A program made the translations under genes and the position numbers. Positions 33,494 to 44,213 of a stretch of 64,000 nucleotides of DNA are shown piece after piece (within the stretch, counting starts at the first letter, position 1; every line of letters starts with the position of its first letter). Source of the DNA: Plantago ovata (taxonomy: Eukaryota; Streptophyta; Magnoliopsida; Lamiales; Plantaginaceae); the NCBI GenBank assembly GCA_028274465.1, contig CM051456.1, forward strand, positions 51,063,360 through 51,127,359. The letters run 5' to 3'. The notes under the pieces were generated by a model that saw nothing but the letters and a program-made list of their open reading frames with translations, was not told where the DNA came from and made no database searches.

Positions 33494-34979
33494 TGTTAGG
33501 AAACTTGTAATTTGATGAGCAATTAACCATGCTAAACTAAGTTAAGTCTAGTAACTAGTACTCTTAAGGTCCATAGGAATTTAGAATTTAAAGGACATTG
33601 TAATTGAGGAACGTTTGCTGAAAGACTTAGAGTAGGTACTAGTTAGGTTCTTAAGCTTGTTGATGATGTACTTTGTTTACAAAAACAATCTATGGAAGAC
33701 CTAGAACCGCTCAGAAAGTTGAAGACTTAGAAGATCTCTGAGAAAGGTATCTACAAAGGTGCATGTTATCTCAGAAAGTGAGAAGCTCAGCAACCAGTCA
33801 GTTTAAGTGAAAATCTATATGACATAGTAGGTTGGACTTTCTGAACTGAGTATGCTTACTTGCTGATAACACATGTGACCTCCTTGCTGAATCACAACTA
33901 CATTTTGGCTCCAACGTTCACATTTGAAATTCAAAGAGCATTAAATGCCAAAGCACACGCTCTGAAGATTTGAAGACTTGAAGACAAAAGAAGACGCTGC
34001 TGAAAGTGACCTTACAGCAAGATAGTGACATCTCTTGGTTGAAGTCCCAATATTCAAATTCAAACGGCTCCCTTGAGACACTATAAATAGAGTTCCTTAG
34101 GCTGAGTAGAAGTGTTTGTCAACAACGTGATCAAACTCTCACTTGTGCTTAAACACTCAAACCTTTTCTACTCTCAAACTGCCTATTGATCCGTTCCAAG
34201 ACTTGAGCTTGAAACCAAAGCTACTTGTGAAGAAGTAGAATACTAAAGCTAAGAAATTAGTTAAGTGTTCTTTCCTCTAAACAAGAACAAGTCTTGACAC
34301 CAAGAAACAACATACTTGCTTACTGCAAAGTATTGTCAAGTTGAGTTTCACAGATTGCTTTTGTTAACTGAAAAGTTAATCTTAGTAATCTCATCCGAAA
34401 CCTCTCTAACTGATAAAAACAACCTTTCAGGCGTGTTTGTCAGGGGGAACTAATCAGACAGTTTTGCTGATAAGTGTCCCAAGTTTGGTGGAGAACAATG
34501 TTACAGTTCTCTAGTTAGGCTGGAAACTAAGCAAGGGTGCTTTAGTTTCTGGGAATTACTAGTGATAGGATTTGTAAGGAACCTCATCTCTTATCTTAGT
34601 GGATTCAGTCCTAGAAAGGACAAAGTGGATTAGTTTAGGGATTACGCCTTCCTCAGATACCACTATAAAAGTGTTTGTGTGATTTACTTTACTGCAATTT
34701 ACTTTCAGCAAGTTGTTTTGTTTACACTGTTTTATTTGTTCACTTGCGGAAACTGGTTTCCTGCAAAGCACTTATTCTAAAAGACTTCCTCACTTTGAAT
34801 CCTAAGTATCAGCAAACTCATTACTGAAAATTAATAAGTCTTTGTTGAGAAAGTTAAGTACCAGCAACCTCATTACTGAAAATAATAAATACTTGTTGAG
34901 AAAGTTTTAAGACACGAAAAAGTTATAAAGACTATTCACCCCCCCTCTAGTCTTTACTTGTTGTCTAAAGGGACCAACA
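33494..34979 (+). repeat. 5' LTR of the composite SIRE element
   Basis: TGTTAGGAAACTTG to GGGACCAACA, 1486 bp, plus orientation. Left flanking 5 bp are GCACC, inside the LINE fragment. No matching right copy is found. Confidence 0.92.
34081..34090 (+). promoter_or_regulatory. TATA box of the SIRE LTR
   Basis: ctataaatag, conserved as ctatttatag in the minus-strand solo LTR (18380-18389). Confidence 0.6.
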
Positions 34980-34981
34980 AG

Positions 34982-34994
34982 TGGTATCAGAGCT
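34982..34994 (+). other. Primer-binding site of the composite element
   Basis: TGGTATCAGAGCT, two bases after the LTR end; Met-tRNA type. Confidence 0.88.
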
Positions 34995-35091
34995 GGAGGT
35001 TCTTTAACCTTCAGCACTGAACCTAGAACCCCTTAGGTGCTTTCCGTAAATCACTTTCACTTGATCTGTTTGGTAGTTGTTTGCTGACAGG

Positions 35092-35106
35092 ATGTCCCTA
35101 GGAGAT
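35092..35106 (+). pseudogene. First codons of SIRE gag, cut by the Athila-like insertion
   Basis: ATGTCCCTAGGAGAT encodes MSLGD, the conserved SIRE gag start. The last five bases, GAGAT, are the target site duplicated by the insertion that follows; the gene resumes at 40569. Confidence 0.85.
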
Positions 35107-36292
35107 TAATGAACGTGTATTTTACACTTTCATTCGAGTCTTTTTCACCAATTTAGCTATCCTCTAGGTTAATTTAGCTTATATTTTAGTGCATTTTATT
35201 AGAATAGTGTCACGTTTCCCTTTTCTTTGCATTTTTCAGGTTTTAGGTGAAAAACGTGTTTTTATGGGCAATTATGTTGAAGAGAACGAAGATTCGGTGT
35301 TTCGTGGTCATCCGTGGTGTATCTAGAAGGTTCCGGACGAGATTTGAGGTCTAGGGGTCGAGTTTCAAGGCTTAAAGGTCACTAGAAGGCAAAATCCGAG
35401 TCCGAAAAGGAAAAGAAGACCAAAAACACGTCAAAAACGCGTCTCCACCGACCTGGAGCTCCCAGGCGGTTCGCCTGGGACCCCAGGCGATTCGCCCCGT
35501 GCGTTTCCGACTTCTATATATATGTTTGCCCATTCTCTACGTTTTTCATACCTTTTCACATTATTTTGAGAGAAGAATTCTCCAGAGCTTGTTCTGGGAA
35601 TTCTTAGCATAGGAGACTCTTTTTCTTATCAATTTGGAGGATTAAGCATAGCAATTGGACCTCGTTGTTTATCAATTCTTTCTTGTGAGTTAGCAATTCT
35701 TCGGAGATTGACAACCTTCGTCGGTAACATTGTATCTCACGATTTTCCTACTTTTATTTATTTCTTTCAACATGTTTTCATTCAATCTTGCTTTGATTCT
35801 TGTTGATTGCAATTTGTCTATGAGTAGCTAAATCTATCGTTGGTGATAGTATGTGATTTCTTAGCTAGGGTTCTTGATTATGCATGATTGGCTGTAACGC
35901 GATTCAGACTTGACTTATTGCTTTATTTCTTTGATCTATCTAAGCCCTCTATCTTCGTAATGTTGAATTGAACGGAACACATTGGACAATTCATGATCTT
36001 AGATTTCTATGCAAACGTTCAAGTACTTCATGCGTGATTATTAACCTGATGCTTTGAATGATCATACTATCACTAACTTCCATTATTATTGAGAAGAAAA
36101 TCTGTGCTAAGTCGTTTTTTGAGTTTATAGTTTAAGTTAAATTAGATAAAGCTAGTTACAGTCCTTAGAGATCGACACTCGAGGTTATTTTACTTCTACA
36201 CTACGTACCTTGGTTTTCGTTGTATTTGTGAATTGCCTTTGGCTAAAAACAAATTTATTTGATTAATTGAGTCTGACAAATTCGGTTCATCA
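35107..36292 (+). repeat. 5' LTR of the Athila-like element
   Basis: 1186 bp, starting TAATGAACG (the G of the terminal TG is mutated) and ending TTCATCA. Contains the hairpin CCCAGGCGGTTCGCCTGGG at 35461-35479 and a TATA-like ctatatatatg at 35514-35524. Confidence 0.92.
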
Positions 36293-36295
36293 AAT

Positions 36296-36313
36296 TGGTG
36301 CCGCTGCCGGGGA
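36296..36313 (+). other. Primer-binding site of the Athila-like element
   Basis: TGGTGCCGCTGCCGGGGA, three bases after the LTR; resembles the TGGCGCCGTTGCCGGGGA site (commonly tRNA-Asp) of Athila and Tat gypsy elements. Confidence 0.8.
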
Positions 36314-36621
36314 CTATACTCCTTTTTTCTGTTTAGCTTATTTATATTTTCAGCATTCAGTTCCCTACAGAAGAACAGGCTCTGGGGGTTTGCTCTAAAT
36401 TTTTTTCACTTTCTTACCCTATTTCTTTCCCCCTATCTATTTCAGTAAATTCATCTAATCTGATCTTGGTTACCTTGCGTGCTTGTTCTCTCGAAGTTCT
36501 CGGTTACATTGTGTTTGTTTGCACTTTTTGTGTTTTTCTTTTCAAGTTTTTGTTTTTCTTTTGTGGATTCTGCTCCTTGGTTTCTTGTTTCCTCATGTGC
36601 AGAAACTAGTCATATGAAAGG

Positions 36622-37154
36622 ATGAATCAACTTCCGTTGCCCCGGTATGTGATGCCTCGAGGGCCTTGCATAACATTGGATGACGATTGCAGGAATTATG
36701 ACTTTGATCCTTCGTATTACTCCATTCTCTCCACGTTTTCAATGGGTGATGATCCAAGAGGGTTCTTAGACACGTACGAGGAAGGTGTGTTGAGGATACC
36801 TCGTGAGAATGAGGAGGGGTTATTTTATCACATGAGCAACTTTGTATGAGAGGATTTATGGGTGCCTTGAAAGGGTACGCTCGAGGATGGCTCAGAATCC
36901 CACCGAAAAAATCGTTGCGCACTTGGGGTGAAGTAACCAGCCAGTTTCTGGAACATTGGGATAGGGACTCACCTCCCGGGTCAAGGGCATGGACGTCTCG
37001 CTTCAGTAGTCAGCCACCAGAAATCGACATTGCCGATGAAGAGGAATGTGGAGAAGAATCCATTGATGAAGTCCCCTCAGAGCTTAGCTTGGATTCCACG
37101 TCCTTACTTGCGGATGTCGAGGTTGTTGGTCAAAGAAAGTCGTCGAGGAGGTGA
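36622..37154 (+). pseudogene. Gag remnant of the Athila-like element
   Basis: ORF 1 (36622-36849) reads MNQLPLPRYVMPRGP...YYSILSTFSMGDDPRGFLD. ORF 2 (36846-37154) overlaps its stop by four bases and reads GYARGWLRIPPKKSLRTWGE, VTSQFLEHWD. The pattern (hydrophobic 'S-F-G--P--FL' block, then 'A--WL-S-P--S--TW-E----FL--') is that of plant gypsy gag domains, split by a frameshift. The C-terminus is acidic. No zinc knuckle follows, so only part of gag survives. Confidence 0.65.
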
Positions 37155-37195
37155 TAACTGAATCCATTGCTTCGCTTGAGTAAGAAGGTGATGGC

Positions 37196-37528
37196 GTGAG
37201 TTGTGTTGAGGTCGAGGAGCCAATCTCTGAAGATTTTGGTGTCTCTGAATCGATTGCGGCAGATAGTCTTGATCTTGACTCCTACGTTCTGGTCCATGCA
37301 CCCACCTATGAGTTCCAAAGGAGTTTTGATCCTCTTTTCTCTTTTTATTTTCCATCTGATTCCCTTGGTTATTTTTTAGATTTAGTTTTTTTTGGTTTTG
37401 TTAATTTTAGTTTTCAGGGAATCATGGACTTGCTTGAGCAGATACGGAGAGGAGCCAAGGATGGTTCCAAAGATGCGAGGAGTAATGGAACGGATGCACA
37501 AGGTTCGTTTCCATTTAATAATGCATAA
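37196..37528 (+). CDS. Uncharacterised ORF in the Athila-like element
   Basis: 110 codons, acidic then hydrophobic (FSFYFPSDSLGYFLDLVFFG), ending MDLLEQIRRGAKDGSKDARS and SFPFNNA. I recognise no family. It may be a degenerate continuation of gag-region sequence or chance. Confidence 0.25.
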   Translation: MSCVEVEEPISEDFGVSESIAADSLDLDSYVLVHAPTYEFQRSFDPLFSFYFPSDSLGYFLDLVFFGFVNFSFQGIMDLLEQIRRGAKDGSKDARSNGTDAQGSFPFNNA

Positions 37529-37659
37529 CATTAGTGGTAATGGTTGCATGTAGTTTAGTTTTATCGCTTTCTTGCATTGCATGCATATTTATTTTCGTGT
37601 GTTTTTGGTGATAAAATAGGTTTTAAGATGATAATTCTGCGTTTTGGGAGGAAAAAGGC

Positions 37660-37805
37660 GTCTCCAGGAGTCTGGAGATGCCAGGCGAACCGCCCACCAT
37701 GTGGGGCGATTCACCTAGCAAGACCAGGCCGCCTTGGACGTTCTGGACGCCCCAGGCGAATCGCCCCCCACCTGGGGCGGTTCGCCCCGGGTGTCCAGAA
37801 ACCCG
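37660..37805. repeat. GC-rich inverted repeats in the Athila-like element
   Basis: Alternating CCAGGCGAACCGCC, GGGGCGATTCACC, CCCCAGGCGAATCGCC and GGGGCGGTTCGCC blocks. They share the core GGCGA/GTTCGCC with the LTR hairpin at 35461 and stand out from the AT-rich surroundings. Confidence 0.75.
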
Positions 37806-37854
37806 GAGGTCCGGATTTTCGTTCGGTTCCCATTTTTCTCCTATTATGCTAAAT

Positions 37855-39392
37855 TATTGATCTTTTTACTTCTTTTATTGCCCGTTTTGGTTTCTCACGA
37901 GTTTCCTCGAGTCATATAGGTTACAGGTACAAGTTAGCTCTCACCTTAAATCCACTTTTGACGTTCGGGACGAGCGACAACGTTCAGGTTTGGGGGGGGG
38001 GGGTTATCGCTGGCTATCTCTATACTTGTTTTGCTTATGATAAACTCGTGAAACCCTTTGTTTGCATTTGCCACGTTTACCGCTTTCTTAGTATTTATTT
38101 GCATACACTACATTCATCCTAGTATAGTCTTGCATGTTTTATGTGGAGTTTATTGCCAAATTTTTTGAACTTTTTTATTGGGTAGATTAACTAGTTATGA
38201 CCTTTGACCATGCGTTTCATCTCTAAGAATTTGTTTGAGGTTTTTCTCGCTTGGCTTGTCACATTTATGTTTGCACTTAGTTAAGCTTGGTAGTCTCGAC
38301 ATCACTTAGTGGTGTTTTCTCTACTGCGGTTCACGAAGGCCTTTATAATAGGATGATGCATGCTAGGATCTTATGGTTGTTTTCCCGAGTAATTATGTAC
38401 CTAAGAGGCAACAAGTCTTCACCTTGTTTTGAGATTGCTAAATGCCTAGGAAGGAGGTAGTGTGAGATTTTGTGATCCTTTGTTTGCAACCTATTCTTCC
38501 GAATAGGTTTGGGGAGGGGTTACGCTATCATTAGACTTGTTTTTCGATTTTGAGTGTTGTGAGTTTGTTTTCTTTTTCGTAAAGTTTGTGCTTCAACCTA
38601 TTCTTTCGAATAGGTTGGGGAGGTCGTTTGTTGAGTCATTTTAATTTCTTTTTCGTTGTGCTACTGCTGGCTATAAAAAAGATAAAAAAAAAAAAGAAGG
38701 AAAAATTCCAGGAAAAAGAAAAAATCTGGAAAAGGAAAAAAGAAGGGAAAAAAAAGAGACCCCAAAAAAGCAAAGAAGGGTTCAAAGAAAGCCAAAAAGC
38801 AGTTTAGCAAAGTGTTTGTCTCGTTTTTCAATCCATGTAATGTTCGTAATCGAGTTATAAATTTTTGTCTTTTGCTTGTTTGAGTGTCATCTGTTCTAGA
38901 CCACCCTCGTCCTGCCATTCAGGAAGTGGTGATTAGTTTATGACTTTGCTTGAGAGATGGGTAGAATAGGGGAGTGTGAACTTTTAGGGAACCCTCCTTC
39001 GTTTGATGAGAGCCAGTATTGGTTCGACCTCTTTGAGGAAAAGTCTTAACTTGGTGAACAGCAGCAAGTCCTTAGTTTCATAGACACGGGACAACCATTC
39101 GTATTTTAACATGCTTCATTACGTCGTCACTGACTAGGTCCAGGTAGAGAATGTTAAGAGAGACTATCTTGTTTAACATAGTGCATATGTGAATGTGTAT
39201 GAGTCAATCGAGGCATTCTTCAACCAATATCCATGTTATGATTTGTATGTCATTGTTCATAAGTTTTTGATAGACTCAATAGATTAGTTCATTTCATTTG
39301 GCATGAGACTCCATTTTGTGTGTTGCATTGGTTTTTTGCATTAGAGTCTAGCTAGTTGCTTGAGGACAAGCAATGGTTCGGTTTGGGGAGTT
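37855..39392. other. Non-coding 3' interior of the Athila-like element
   Basis: No gene. Notable items: a run of 13 G near 37991-38003; two copies of a hairpin CCTATTCTTTCGAATAGG (38490-38507, 38597-38614), each followed by a G-rich stretch; an A/G-rich low-complexity tract 38676-38800; and the purine-rich tract ggttcggtttggggag next to the 3' LTR (39375-39390), serving as polypurine tract. Confidence 0.65.
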
Positions 39393-40568
39393 TGATGAAC
39401 GTGTATTTTACACTTTCATTCGAGTCTTTTTCACCAATTTAGCTATCCTCTAGGTTAATTTAGCTTATATTTTAGTGCATTTTATTAGAATAGTGTCACG
39501 TTTCCCTTTTCTTTGCATTTTTCAGGTTTTAGGTGAAAAACGTGTTTTTATGGGCAATTATGTTGAAGAGAACGAAGATTCGGTGTTTCGTGGTCATCCG
39601 TGGTGTATCTAGAAGGTTCCGGACGAGATTTGAGGTCTAGGGGTCGAGTTTCAAGGCTTAAAGGTCACTAGAAGGCAAAATCCGAGTCCGAAAAGGAAAT
39701 GAAGACCAAAAATGCGTCTCCACCGACCTGGAGTTCCCAGGCGGTTCGCCTGGGACCCCAGGCGATTCGCCCCGTGCGTTTCCGACTTCTATATATATGT
39801 TTGCCCATTCTCTACGTTTTTCATACCTTTTCACATTATTTTGAGAGACGAATTCTCCAGAGCCTGTTCTGGCAATTTCTTAGCATAGGAGACTCTTTTT
39901 TTTATCAATTTGGAGGATTAAGCATAGAAATTAAACCTCGTTGTTTATCAATTCTTGCTTGTGAGTTAGCAATTCTTCGGAGATTGACAACCTTCGTCGG
40001 TAACATTGTATCTCACGATTTTTCTACTTTTATTTATTTCTTTCAACATGTTTTCATTCAATCTTGCTTTGATTCTTGTTGATTGCAATTTATCTATGAG
40101 TAGCTAAATCTATCATTGGTGATAGTATGTGATTTCTTAGCTAGGGTTCTTGATTATGCATGATTGGCTGTAACACGATTCAGACTTGACTTATTGCTTT
40201 ATTTCTTTGATCTATCTAAGCCCTCTATCTTCGTAGTGTTGAATTGAACGGAACACATTGGACAATTCATGATCTTAGATTTCTATGCAAACGTTCAAGT
40301 ATTTCATGCATGATTATTAACCTGATGCTTTGAATGATCATACTATCACTAACTTCCATTATTATTGATAAGAAAATCTGTGCTAAGTCGTTTGTTGAGT
40401 TTATAGTTTAATTTAAATTAGATAAAGCTAGTTATAGTCCTTAGAGATCGACACTCGAGGTTATTTTACTTCTACCCAACGTACCTTGGTTTTCGTTGTA
40501 GTTGTGAATTGCCTTTGGCTAAAAACAAATTTATTTGATTAATTGAGTCTGACAAATTCGGTTCATCA
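39393..40568 (+). repeat. 3' LTR of the Athila-like element
   Basis: 1176 bp, TGATGAACG...TTCATCA, nearly identical to the 5' LTR. Confidence 0.93.
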
Positions 40569-40780
40569 GAGATGCTCCTCAGCTGAAGCTGGAAAATTAC
40601 GAGAAATGGCGAAACAACATGATTCTACATCTTGAAGCCATTAGTGATGAGATGGTCACTGTCATTAGTGATGGTCCACTCAAGATCACTAAGATTGTAA
40701 AATCATTTCCACACACTACAAAAGACTCAGATGGGAAAGACTTACCTAGTCGACACGATTGTGGATAAACCAAGAGATGA
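40569..40780 (+). pseudogene. SIRE gag N-terminus, continued up to the chimeric junction
   Basis: Resumes at GAGATGCTCCTCAGCTG and encodes APQLKLENYEKWRNNM, then LHLEAISDEMVTVISDG. It is frameshifted near 40735, after SDGKD. SIRE-like sequence ends at about 40780 (KPRDE), where family-B gag sequence ([10 protein letters not shown]) begins in the middle of its zinc knuckle. Confidence 0.85.
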
Positions 40781-42600
40781 AGGGCATTGGAAGAAAGATT
40801 GCCCTAAGCTAAGGGCAGATCAAGCTAAGAAGTCGCAGGCTTCTAGCTCAGGTATGTTTGTTATTGAAATGAACATGACTACTTCTGACTCCAATGGTTG
40901 GGTATTAGATACAGCTTGTGGCTCAGACATTTGTAATAATGTGCAGGGGCTAATTGAACACAGGCTAGTCAAGCAAGGTGAAATCGACTTGCATGTTGGG
41001 AACGGCAATCCAGTTGAAGCCAAACGCGTTGGACGCTGCAAGATAGATTTACCATCAGGACAATGTTTTGAACTTGATAACGTTTATTTTGTTCCATCCA
41101 TTGTCAGAAATATTATTTCCATTCCATTGTTGGACAATTTGGATTTTTCCTTTCGTTTTGCTAATAATACTTGTTATTTTTCGTTCAATGACCAGTATTA
41201 TGGAAAGGCTCGCTTAGGGAATGGTTTATATATTTTGCAAAGTAGTCTACCTTTATTTCAAATACATAACAAACAACCGTCTTCAAGTAGGAAGAATAAT
41301 CCATCTTATCTATGGCATTGTCGGCTAGGCCATATCAATGAAACACGGATTCAAAGACTAAGGAAGTTGGACTACTTAGAACCATTTGATTTCGAATCAT
41401 ATGGTACATGTGAATCATGTGTTAAGGGTAAGATGACGAACAAACCCTTTGTTGGACAAGGTGTTCGTGCCACTCGCTGCTTAGAGCGCATACATACCGA
41501 TGTATGTGGACCTTTTAAAGTCCAAGCACGTGGAGGTTATTCTTACTTCGTTACCTTTAGTGACGATTTCTCAAGGTATGGATATATTTATCTTATGAAG
41601 AATAAATCTGAGACCTTTGGGAAATTCAAGGAGTTTAGGAATGAGGTCGAGAATGAATTGAACCTAAGGATAGTCACTCTTCGATCAGATCGAGGAGGTG
41701 AATACCTTAGTGAAGAATTTATCGACTACTTGAAGGAGAATGAAATTCAATCGCAATGGACCCCTCTTGGAACACCATAATTAAATGGCGTGTCTGAGAG
41801 AAGGAATCGAACCCTGCTAGACATGGTGAGATCAATGATTGGATTCTCGACTCTTCCAAAATATCTATGGGGATATGCGCTACAAACTGCAATCTACATT
41901 CTGAACCGTATACCATATCAGTGGAGAAAACTCCTTATGAGTTATGGAAAGGAAAGAAGCCCTCACTGGGCTATCTTAGACCTTGGGAATGTCCTGCGAT
42001 AGTCAAATTGTTGCTCACTGATAATTTAGATGCCAAGGGTGCCAAAGTTTATTTCATAGGATATCCTCGTCAGACGGAACTCTATCATGCTGAAGATCAC
42101 AAGGTGATAGTATCTAGAAACGTCAAGTTTTTAGAAGCAGAATACCTCGAAGAAGAGAGGTTAGATGATATGATAGAACTTGAAGAAATTCAAGACTTTG
42201 ACACGCGCGAACATGAGTTCTCTAAATCTTCTGATTTGGACTCAAGTTCAGTGGGAGCTTTCGAAGCAGACAAGGGTAATGATATGACACTTTCTAGGCA
42301 TGTCATAGTCAGTGGGAGTCCTATGATTAGATCAACAGTTGAAACCACACCAATAGAACCCGTTGTCAATCAACCTGTACAACAAGTTGCACAAGAGCAG
42401 CCTCCCACTAGGGAACAGGGTCGTAGCACGCGACTGGCTGCATCAGTGCCCACTGATAATGTTCGTGTTACACGAATCCAGAAAAGAAAAGCACCAGAAA
42501 CGCCGACAGAAGCACCAGTCGAGCTCCGTAGGTCGAAGAGGATCCCAAAGGGACCTCAGAAGCAAAGCCTTATGATAGAAGACATCAGTGAACTTGATGT
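40781..42600 (+). pseudogene. Family-B copy 1: knuckle remnant, protease, integrase
   Basis: Begins [17 protein letters not shown], so only the second half of the C-x2-C-x4-H-x4-C knuckle is present. Protease: WVLDTACGS, the copia Asp-Thr/Ser-Gly site with Ala in place of Gly, shared with B2. Integrase: [11 protein letters not shown]...CESCVKGK zinc region, [17 protein letters not shown]; a TAA at 41778-41780 replaces Gln before LNGVSERRNRT (catalytic Glu). A 4-bp loss near 41915 shifts frame before [12 protein letters not shown]. The linker to RT follows (RRSKRIPKGP). Confidence 0.9.
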
Positions 42601-44199
42601 TGGCTTATCAGATCGGGAAGACCACGAGACCTACAAAGAGGCAATAAATGATATTGACTCAGACAGATGGCAAGAGGCCATGGAATTGGAAATAGACTCC
42701 ACGTACCTGAACCAAGTTTGGAGCTTGGTAGACTTGCCCCAAGGGGTTAGACCTATTGGGTGCAAATGGGTCTTTAAACGAAAGACAGATGCCGATGGCA
42801 AGGTACAAACGCACAAGGCTAGACTTCTGGCGAAGGGCTACACACAAAGATATGGCATCGATTACGATGAAACCTTTTCACTGGTAGCAAAGTTGAAGTC
42901 TATTCGAATTCTACTTGCGATAGCTACCTACTATGATTATGAGATCTGGCAGATGGATGTAAAGACTGCCTTCCTCAATGGAAACCTTGAGGAAGAGGTC
43001 TATATGGTACAACCGAAAGGTTTTATTAGTAAAACCAGGCCAACTGCTGTATGCGAATTACAGAGACCCATCTATGGGTTAAAGCAAGCGTCTAGGAGCT
43101 GGAATATCCACTTTGACAAGCTGTCAAATCGTTTGACTTCGTCAGAAGCGTAGAAGAAGATCCCTGTGTCTACACTAGGCACAGCGACAACGGAGTCGTT
43201 TTCATGATCATTTATGTTGATGACATTTTGATCATGGGAAACAATGTCTCTATGCTAGAAGAGGCTAAAGTTTGGTTATCAAGTACCTTCTCAATGAAGG
43301 ACTTGGATGAAGCGAACTACATCCTAGGGATAAAAATCTATAGAGATAGGTCCAAGAGGATGTTAGGATTGACACAGTCCACCTATATCGACAAAATACT
43401 GAAGCGTTATAAGATGGACGACTCAAAGAGAGACTTTCTCCCAGCTAGGCACGGGATCGTGCTATCAGTTAAGGATAGTCCTAAAACTGATGAAGAAAGA
43501 AAAGAAATGAGTCGTGTGCCCTATGCTTCGGCAGTAGGGTCTATTATGTATGCAATGTATTGCACAAGGCCAGATGTGGCATATGCGCTTAGTGTCACTT
43601 GTCGACACCAACAGAATCCAGGAGTACCTCAATGGACTGCTGTAAAGAACATTCTTAAGTACCTTTGACGGACTAAGGAAATGTTCTTGGTGTTTGGTGG
43701 AGAACCAGAATTAAAGATGTCTGGTTATGTCGACGCTGGATTTGAATCAGATCCTGATGACTTTAAGTCACAGACAGGATACGTATTCAAATTGAACGGA
43801 GGAGCTATCTGTTGGAAGAGTGCTAAGAAAGCCACGATTGCTGACTCAGCCACAGAAGCCGAGTACATTGCTGCATCAGAAGCATCGAAAGAAGCTGTCT
43901 GGATTTCAGAGTTCTTGAAGGAATTGAGGGTTGTTCCTGCTGCTAGTCCAATAACGATTTATTGTGACAACACGGGCGCCGTCGCACAAGCCAAGGAGCC
44001 TAGATCTACAAACAAGAACAAACATGTACTTAGAAAGTATCACGTTATACGTGAGATTATTGATAGAGGAAAAGTTAGTATAGAACGTGTCTCAATCACG
44101 GACAACGTGGCAGATCCTTTCACCAAGGTCTTATCAGTGGATGCCCACTTAAGACATTATGTTAATCTAGGCATTAAGCATAAAGGTGACTCGCTCTAG
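42601..44199 (+). pseudogene. Family-B copy 1: reverse transcriptase and RNase H
   Basis: RT blocks: GCKWVFKRKTDADGKVQTHK, WQMDVKTAFLNG, YGLKQASRSW, then YVDDILIMGNN and YILGIKIYRDR. A one-base loss near 43115 breaks the frame before the YVDD block. RNase H: SGYVDAGFESDPDDFKSQTG, ATEAEYIAASEA, YCDNTGAVAQ, NKHVLRKYHVIREI, DPFTKVL. A CGA-to-TGA stop at 43666-43668 interrupts just before RNase H. Ends TAG at 44197-44199. Confidence 0.9.
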
Positions 44200-44200
44200 T

Positions 44201-44213
44201 CCAAGTGGGAGAT
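44201..44213 (+). other. Polypurine tract of B1
   Basis: ccaagtgggagat immediately before the 3' LTR; identical in B2 (rc of 51669-51681). Confidence 0.75.

Larger units (their letters stand above)
35107..40568 (+). mobile_element. Non-autonomous Athila/Tat-like gypsy element (LARD-type)
   Basis: A complete 5462-bp insertion: LTR 35107-36292, primer-binding site, gag remnant, long non-coding interior, polypurine tract and LTR 39393-40568, with GAGAT target duplication (35102-35106, 40569-40573). The interior has no protease, reverse transcriptase, RNase H or integrase. The LTRs differ by a few scattered bases and a 10-15-bp gap near 35428/39715, so the insertion is fairly recent. It must rely on a related autonomous gypsy element. 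Confidence 0.92.

Noticed and set aside
39699..40082. 127-codon plus-strand ORF
   Set aside because: It lies wholly within the Athila-like 3' LTR; the other LTR copy does not preserve the frame and there are no protein features.
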